Assembly (NCBI GenBank): GCA_002306975.1
Contig: DBTI01000050.1
Location: 1-8,079 of the forward strand
DNA length: 8,079 bases
Origin: Ruminococcaceae bacterium UBA1320
GTDB lineage: Bacteria; Bacillota; Clostridia; Oscillospirales; Ethanoligenentaceae
Direction of reading: 5' to 3'
Part shown: positions 4,638 to 8,079 of the stretch, in pieces
How positions within the stretch are numbered: the stretch's first letter is position 1
How the letters are laid out: every line of letters starts with the position of its first letter
Made by a program: the position numbers and the translations under genes
Notes under the pieces: model-generated
Database searches by the model: none
Told to the model about the DNA's origin: nothing
Seen by the model: the letters and a program-made list of their open reading frames with translations, nothing else

Positions 4638-6059
4638 ATGGGAATATTCTTTACGGTCGGTGAGACGAAAAAACGCCCTGGTATTTATCAGAGGTATGAA
4701 AACATCGGTGGAACTGCTGCTGCTGGAGCTTCTAACGGTATAGCAGCAGCAGTTATAAAGGCAAACTGGGGGCCCTGCAATACTGTAGTTACAATGTCGA
4801 GCGACTCGGAAATATCAAAATACTTTGGTACGAGTGGCACAACACAAGTACTGCATGAATTATTCACTGGTGGTGCAACCACGGTGAGAGCGGTGCGCGC
4901 CGGATCCGATGGCACCTCAGGTAGTATCACATTAAAGGACTCCGGATCGACTCCGGCCAATGCGATCACCATCACACTCAAAAGCCCTGGATCCCGCCAA
5001 TTCCGGTATACGCTCAGGGATTCGCTGAGTGACACTACTAAGCGCGAATTTGTTCTTTATGATGGTACAACCGCCATCGAGAAAATCATGTTTACGCTTA
5101 GCGCAGACGGAGAGGTCGATGCATTGATCATGGCGGCAAGTAGCAGTACCTTCATGGCATTTGCAAAAGTGTCGAGTTATGTTGGTACTGGGAAACTGGC
5201 CTCTATAGGGCAAACTGATTTCACAGCAGGTACAGACCCAACCGTAACAAATGAAAGCTATGCAAATGCCTTTTCTCTGCTGGAGTCGTACAGATTTAAC
5301 ACAATCTGTGTCGATACAAATGACATATCTGTCCACGCAATGCTTCAGGGATTCGTCGATCGTATTTATGAAGATGGCAAGATGTGCCTTGCTGTGGTCG
5401 GGGAACCTGCCGGCGTCGATTATGCAACAAGGTTGTCACATTCAGTTGCATACAATGATTACCGCACAATTTACTTTGGTTCTGGCTGGACTGACAGTTC
5501 AGGAAATACATATGATGGCTTCCTTGCTGTGGCAAGAATTTCCGGAATGGTTGCAGCAATCGCATCAAACTCCAGTTTATCCCATAAAGTAATTACAGGA
5601 GCTGTTTCTCCGATTGAAATGCTGACAAATACGCAGTTTGACGATGCGGTAGACCATGGCATGATGGTTTTAAGCATTAACACATCCGGCCAGCTGTGGA
5701 TTGATTATGCAATTACGACTTTAGCCACCCCCTCTGGAGAAGATGATGCGGGATGGAAAAAGATTCGCCGCGTAAAAACTCGCTTTGAGCTTATGCAACG
5801 TTCAAGCGATACAACCGAGAACATGGTTGGAAACATCAACAATGATACCGATGGCAGGACAGCAGTTAAACAAGCTGTCCAAGGCATCCTGAATACGATG
5901 GTCAGTGAGGGAAAGCTCCTGCCTGGAGCGACGATTTCTGATGACACGAGCAATGTAGCATCTGGGGACAGCGCATGGTTTGTTATTACCGCAGACGATA
6001 TCGACAGCCTAGAGAAAATGTATTTTACATTCCAATTCAGATTTAGCAGCGCATCATAA
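4638..6059 (+). CDS. xkdK: phage tail sheath protein (XkdK family)
   Basis: A 473-residue contractile tail sheath protein. Sheath subunits stack around the inner tube and contract to drive it through the target envelope. Visible family traits are the N-terminal KKRPGIYQRY (residues 11-20), a variable Ser/Thr/Ala-rich middle domain, the GYVD-like segment FVDRIYEDGKMCLAVVGEP, and the conserved C-terminal core: KKIRRVKTRFEL at about 374-385, GRTAVKQAVQGILNTMVSEG, and a final strand EKMYFTFQFRFS. The length fits XkdK-type sheaths and the frame is intact. GGGAGGT at 4622-4628 supports the start. The tube gene follows 15 bases later. Its presence identifies the tail as contractile (myovirus or R-type tailocin), not siphovirus-like. 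Confidence 0.97.
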   Translation: MGIFFTVGETKKRPGIYQRYENIGGTAAAGASNGIAAAVIKANWGPCNTVVTMSSDSEISKYFGTSGTTQVLHELFTGGATTVRAVRAGSDGTSGSITLKDSGSTPANAITITLKSPGSRQFRYTLRDSLSDTTKREFVLYDGTTAIEKIMFTLSADGEVDALIMAASSSTFMAFAKVSSYVGTGKLASIGQTDFTAGTDPTVTNESYANAFSLLESYRFNTICVDTNDISVHAMLQGFVDRIYEDGKMCLAVVGEPAGVDYATRLSHSVAYNDYRTIYFGSGWTDSSGNTYDGFLAVARISGMVAAIASNSSLSHKVITGAVSPIEMLTNTQFDDAVDHGMMVLSINTSGQLWIDYAITTLATPSGEDDAGWKKIRRVKTRFELMQRSSDTTENMVGNINNDTDGRTAVKQAVQGILNTMVSEGKLLPGATISDDTSNVASGDSAWFVITADDIDSLEKMYFTFQFRFSSAS

Positions 6060-6074
6060 AGGAGGAAAATTTAT

Positions 6075-6548
6075 ATGTATAACGAACAAGGTTCTCTTGA
6101 TTCCAGAAAATTATTAACAGGCAAGGACGGTCAGCTTTATGTTACGCCGCCCGACAGTTCAACCCCGATTTTTTTAGGCGAGGTTGACACATTTACAGTA
6201 CAGGTTACTTTTAATAACGTAGATCATCAGCCGGTTGGTTCAAATCTAGTTTACGCGGTAAATACCGGGTATTCAATGGTTCTTACAATGAGTGAAGTCG
6301 TTATACGTGACGATGTAATGCTGGATTCACTCGTCAAGGCACTCCAAAATGGTTACACGCCAACTTTTGACTTCAGAGGTAAACTCAATCGCAGATCAGA
6401 CGGGCAGCTTCAGCAGCAGGTTTTCAGAAACTGCATTCCTCAATCAAATGTTGATTTGATGAATGTAGCTCCTGGCAGTATTGTAAAACGCGCATGGAGT
6501 TTTAGAATCAACGCAGCTCCTGAAATACTTGATGAATTTGCGTCTTGA
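6075..6548 (+). CDS. xkdM: phage tail tube protein (XkdM family)
   Basis: A 157-residue inner tail tube protein of the XkdM type, which forms the rigid channel inside the sheath. Recognisable segments are GSLDSRKLLTGKDGQLYV, the core strand GEVDTFTVQVTFNNVDHQPV, VYAVNTGYSMVLTMSEVVIR, and VDLMNVAPGSIVKRAWSFRI near the C-terminus. Length and order (immediately after the sheath) match PBSX xkdK-xkdM. GGAGGA at 6061-6066 is a strong ribosome-binding site. No frame damage is seen. Confidence 0.94.
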   Translation: MYNEQGSLDSRKLLTGKDGQLYVTPPDSSTPIFLGEVDTFTVQVTFNNVDHQPVGSNLVYAVNTGYSMVLTMSEVVIRDDVMLDSLVKALQNGYTPTFDFRGKLNRRSDGQLQQQVFRNCIPQSNVDLMNVAPGSIVKRAWSFRINAAPEILDEFAS

Positions 6549-6573
6549 TTATAAATAAAGGAGCTAAAAAATA

Positions 6574-7083
6574 ATGGCAACACAGAAAATCAGTACAGAT
6601 CAAGATGAAATCATAGGACTTCCTTCACCGGAGGAAGTCCTTATGGACGAAGATGCACTTTTAAAAGGCATCCTCGAGGCATCTGAATTTAAAACCGATG
6701 CCGAAAGCCAAAAACTGATTCAAATTAAACGAAAAGGTAAACTGCTTTTTCAATTTCATGTAAGGCCACTTGAAGAGGATGAACTTCAAAACTGCCGCAA
6801 ACAAGCGACTAAATTTATGTCAAACCCGCAGAACCGCCATTTAAAAATGGAAGTTGATGTGGATTATGTTAAGTTGCGTAGCTTGAAAATTTACACTGCG
6901 ACCGTAGAAAAAGACCGGGTAAAAACATGGGATAACCAAACACTTAAAGACAAGCTAAATGTGATAACCGGTGCAGATGTAATTGACAAGGTTCTCATGG
7001 CAGGAGAAAAGGACGAGATATGTGACGTGATAGACGATATCAGTGGTTACAACACCTCTCTTGAGGTAGCTGCAAAAAACTGA
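6574..7083 (+). CDS. xkdN: phage tail assembly chaperone (XkdN family), zero-frame product
   Basis: A 169-residue protein with the XkdN tail-chaperone pattern: acidic N-terminus (DQDEIIGLPSPEEVLMDEDA), an IQIKRKGKLLFQFHVRPLEE strand region, the helix DELQNCRKQATKFMS, a KLRSLKIYTATVEKDRVKTW segment and a C-terminal VLMAGEKDEICDVIDDISGYN helix. These chaperones bind the tape-measure protein during tail assembly. AAGGAG at 6558-6563 gives a good ribosome-binding site. The gene ends in GCA AAA AAC TGA, which contains a -1 slippery heptamer, so part of the product is probably extended into the frame that ends at 7247. It lies between the tube and the tape measure, the standard place for such chaperones. 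Confidence 0.92.
   Translation: MATQKISTDQDEIIGLPSPEEVLMDEDALLKGILEASEFKTDAESQKLIQIKRKGKLLFQFHVRPLEEDELQNCRKQATKFMSNPQNRHLKMEVDVDYVKLRSLKIYTATVEKDRVKTWDNQTLKDKLNVITGADVIDKVLMAGEKDEICDVIDDISGYNTSLEVAAKN
7063..7080 (+). promoter_or_regulatory. programmed -1 ribosomal frameshift site of the tail chaperone
   Basis: The heptamer A AAA AAC (7074-7080) lies in the right register (GCA AAA AAC) directly before the zero-frame TGA at 7081. A Shine-Dalgarno-like GAGGT at 7063-7067 ends six bases upstream, similar in kind to stimulators known for bacterial -1 sites such as dnaX, and it can also pair with ACCTC at 7054-7058. I see no convincing stem or pseudoknot just downstream. The stop codon itself, adjacent to the slip site, may favour pausing. 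Confidence 0.82.
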
Positions 7084-7247
7084 TAGATGCCGGGGGAAAG
7101 TCTTATCTTTTAGCTAAACTTGTAATGGCGGGGCACGATCTCGAAACGGTTTTAAAAAAACCTATCGGTGTTCGTGCCTTCCTTTTTGCAGCCGCCCGAA
7201 AAGAAGTGGAAGAAGAACGAAGCAACCCGGCAAAAAACATTATTTAG
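7080..7247 (+). CDS. -1-frame extension of the tail assembly chaperone
   Basis: After a -1 slip the ribosome would read 55 more codons (LIDAGGKSYLLAKLVMAGHD, then LETVLKKPIGVRAFLFAAAR, then KEVEEERSNPAKNII) to TAG 7245-7247, giving a fused protein of about 224 residues. The extension has no useful start of its own: the only in-frame ATG (7125) would drop the first 15 codons, and no Shine-Dalgarno precedes it. The ATG at 7087 is in another frame. The GG-x-x-x-x-L pattern followed by an AAARKEVEEE helix looks like the T part of G/GT tail chaperone pairs, which recruits tail-tube subunits. The fusion is a strong inference from sequence. Confidence 0.8.
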   Translation: MIDAGGKSYLLAKLVMAGHDLETVLKKPIGVRAFLFAAARKEVEEERSNPAKNII

Positions 7248-7262
7248 GGAGGAGGAAAAGGT

Positions 7263-8079
7263 ATGTCTGAGAAAGGCAAGATTATCATTGATCTATCCGC
7301 TGAAATTAATAATTCTACCAGAGCCGATATCAACACATCAATAGCTGATATTGATAGGTTTTGCAAGGCAATAGATAATGAAAAGAGAGGCTTGGATAGT
7401 TTAAAACATACAAAAGGGCAAGTGATTCTTGAAGCCGAAGATAAGGCAACAGCAGTTATACGAAGCGTCGAGGATAAGACCAATAACCTTTCAGGTAAGG
7501 TTTTCTCATTTAAAATTGAAGCAATTGATCAAGCATCTAGTCATTTGCGTTCAATTTTAAATTTAGCTAAATCAATTAGTAACATAACAATAGGTGTTAC
7601 TCAGCAAACCGTATCAAAATCCGCTAACAATACATCCGGAAGTAGCTCAGCGGGTAAATCCTCAGCTACAACGAGTGCTGATACCGATAAAAGTAAGAAT
7701 ACATCAAGTCTATTTGATAATATTAAAAAGGCAGCTGATGATGCAAGTTCTAAAATTGAAGGTTTCTTTAATTCAAACGAATATAAAGCTTTTAAAGATG
7801 TGAGTGATGTAATTACTAAAGTTAAAGGGAAATTTGAAAAAACTAGTAGCTCATCAACTGTTACAGATTGCATGACAGTAAAGGCCAACATTGTTTATGT
7901 GAGCGGTAGCCAAATAGGACAAACTGGTGGTAACTCATCCATTGGTGAATTTTCCGATGTTTTAAAATCTGCAAAAAATGTTACAGATATAATAGGCCTT
8001 GCATCAGATGCCAAAAAAATTTATGATGTAATATCTGCGGCTAAAACAGTAAATGCGGGCATTACTGCAGGAACAGAAA
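7263..8079 (+). CDS. tail tape-measure protein, N-terminal part (runs off the window)
   Basis: An open frame of 272 codons from ATG 7263, preceded by GGGAGGAGG at 7247-7255, continues past the window end without a stop. It starts MSEKGKIIIDLSAEINNSTR, has a charged helical region, then a pair of similar segments, GQVILEAEDKATAVIRSVED and KVFSFKIEAIDQASSHLRSI, matching the EAxDxA...RS-type repeats of tape-measure N-termini. A Ser/Thr-rich linker follows (about residues 119-140) and then VKANIVYVSGSQIGQTGG. Tape-measure proteins set tail length, and the gene always follows the chaperone pair in this phage type, as here. Codon use is more AT-rich than in the sheath gene. The product is inferred from position and repeats; its total length is unknown. 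Confidence 0.8.
   Translation, partial: MSEKGKIIIDLSAEINNSTRADINTSIADIDRFCKAIDNEKRGLDSLKHTKGQVILEAEDKATAVIRSVEDKTNNLSGKVFSFKIEAIDQASSHLRSILNLAKSISNITIGVTQQTVSKSANNTSGSSSAGKSSATTSADTDKSKNTSSLFDNIKKAADDASSKIEGFFNSNEYKAFKDVSDVITKVKGKFEKTSSSSTVTDCMTVKANIVYVSGSQIGQTGGNSSIGEFSDVLKSAKNVTDIIGLASDAKKIYDVISAAKTVNAGITAGTE

Noticed and set aside
4932..5336. Long minus-strand frame inside the sheath gene (also others at 4688-5035, 3412-3870, 7601-7891)
   Set aside because: Antisense shadows of well-supported plus-strand genes, with no start signals or domain features.

Overview
The window joins a spore-former's chromosome to an AT-rich prophage-like element carrying a contractile (PBSX/XkdK-type) tail module. 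Positions 1-277 on the minus strand encode the C-terminal part of a CotJC-type manganese catalase, a spore-coat protein. Its reading frame breaks at 278-280, just after the Mn-ligand motif ELAH. By hand count the first 120 bases are about 56% GC, while 1261-1320 is about 28% GC, so the junction near 270-293 also marks a composition change. CotJC, the XkdK/XkdM/XkdN module and the style of the regulator all suggest a Firmicute, most likely a Clostridia member (Oscillospiraceae/Ruminococcaceae-like). That placement is inference.

Layout. 1-280: interrupted cotJC. 332-568: small helix-turn-helix ORF. 569-1664: a gene-poor, AT-rich stretch with a perfect 23-bp hairpin, a 12-bp inverted repeat, a candidate promoter and an intrinsic terminator. 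1665-2102: sigma-region-4-like phage regulator (ArpU/RinA/DUF1492 style). 2103-2347: candidate late promoter, a perfect 21-bp hairpin, an intrinsic terminator and a structured leader. 2357-2845: decayed gp20-type scaffold gene. 2846-3048: no clear gene. 3049-7247: compact same-strand operon of a connector-like protein, a tail-terminator-like protein, a small protein, tail sheath, tail tube, and a tail assembly chaperone with a probable -1 frameshift extension. 7263-8079: start of the tape-measure gene, which runs off the window.

How it works together. The regulator probably switches on the structural operon. Two promoter-like sites, one before and one after the regulator gene, share a RAYTGCAAG box exactly 20 bases ahead of a TATACTA -10. 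Each is followed by an intrinsic terminator before the next gene, which is compatible with phage-style leader/antitermination control or with small RNAs. Tail sheath, tube, chaperone and tape measure look intact, whereas terminase, portal and major capsid are absent and the scaffold is damaged. This fits a head-less phage remnant or an R-type tailocin.

Most notable points: (1) a spore gene interrupted by a PBSX-like tail element, parallel to the B. subtilis skin element in sigK; (2) a textbook A AAA AAC slippery heptamer at the end of the tail chaperone gene, leading into a 55-codon -1-frame extension; (3) the paired promoter-terminator units around the regulator; (4) loss of head genes with retention of the tail.
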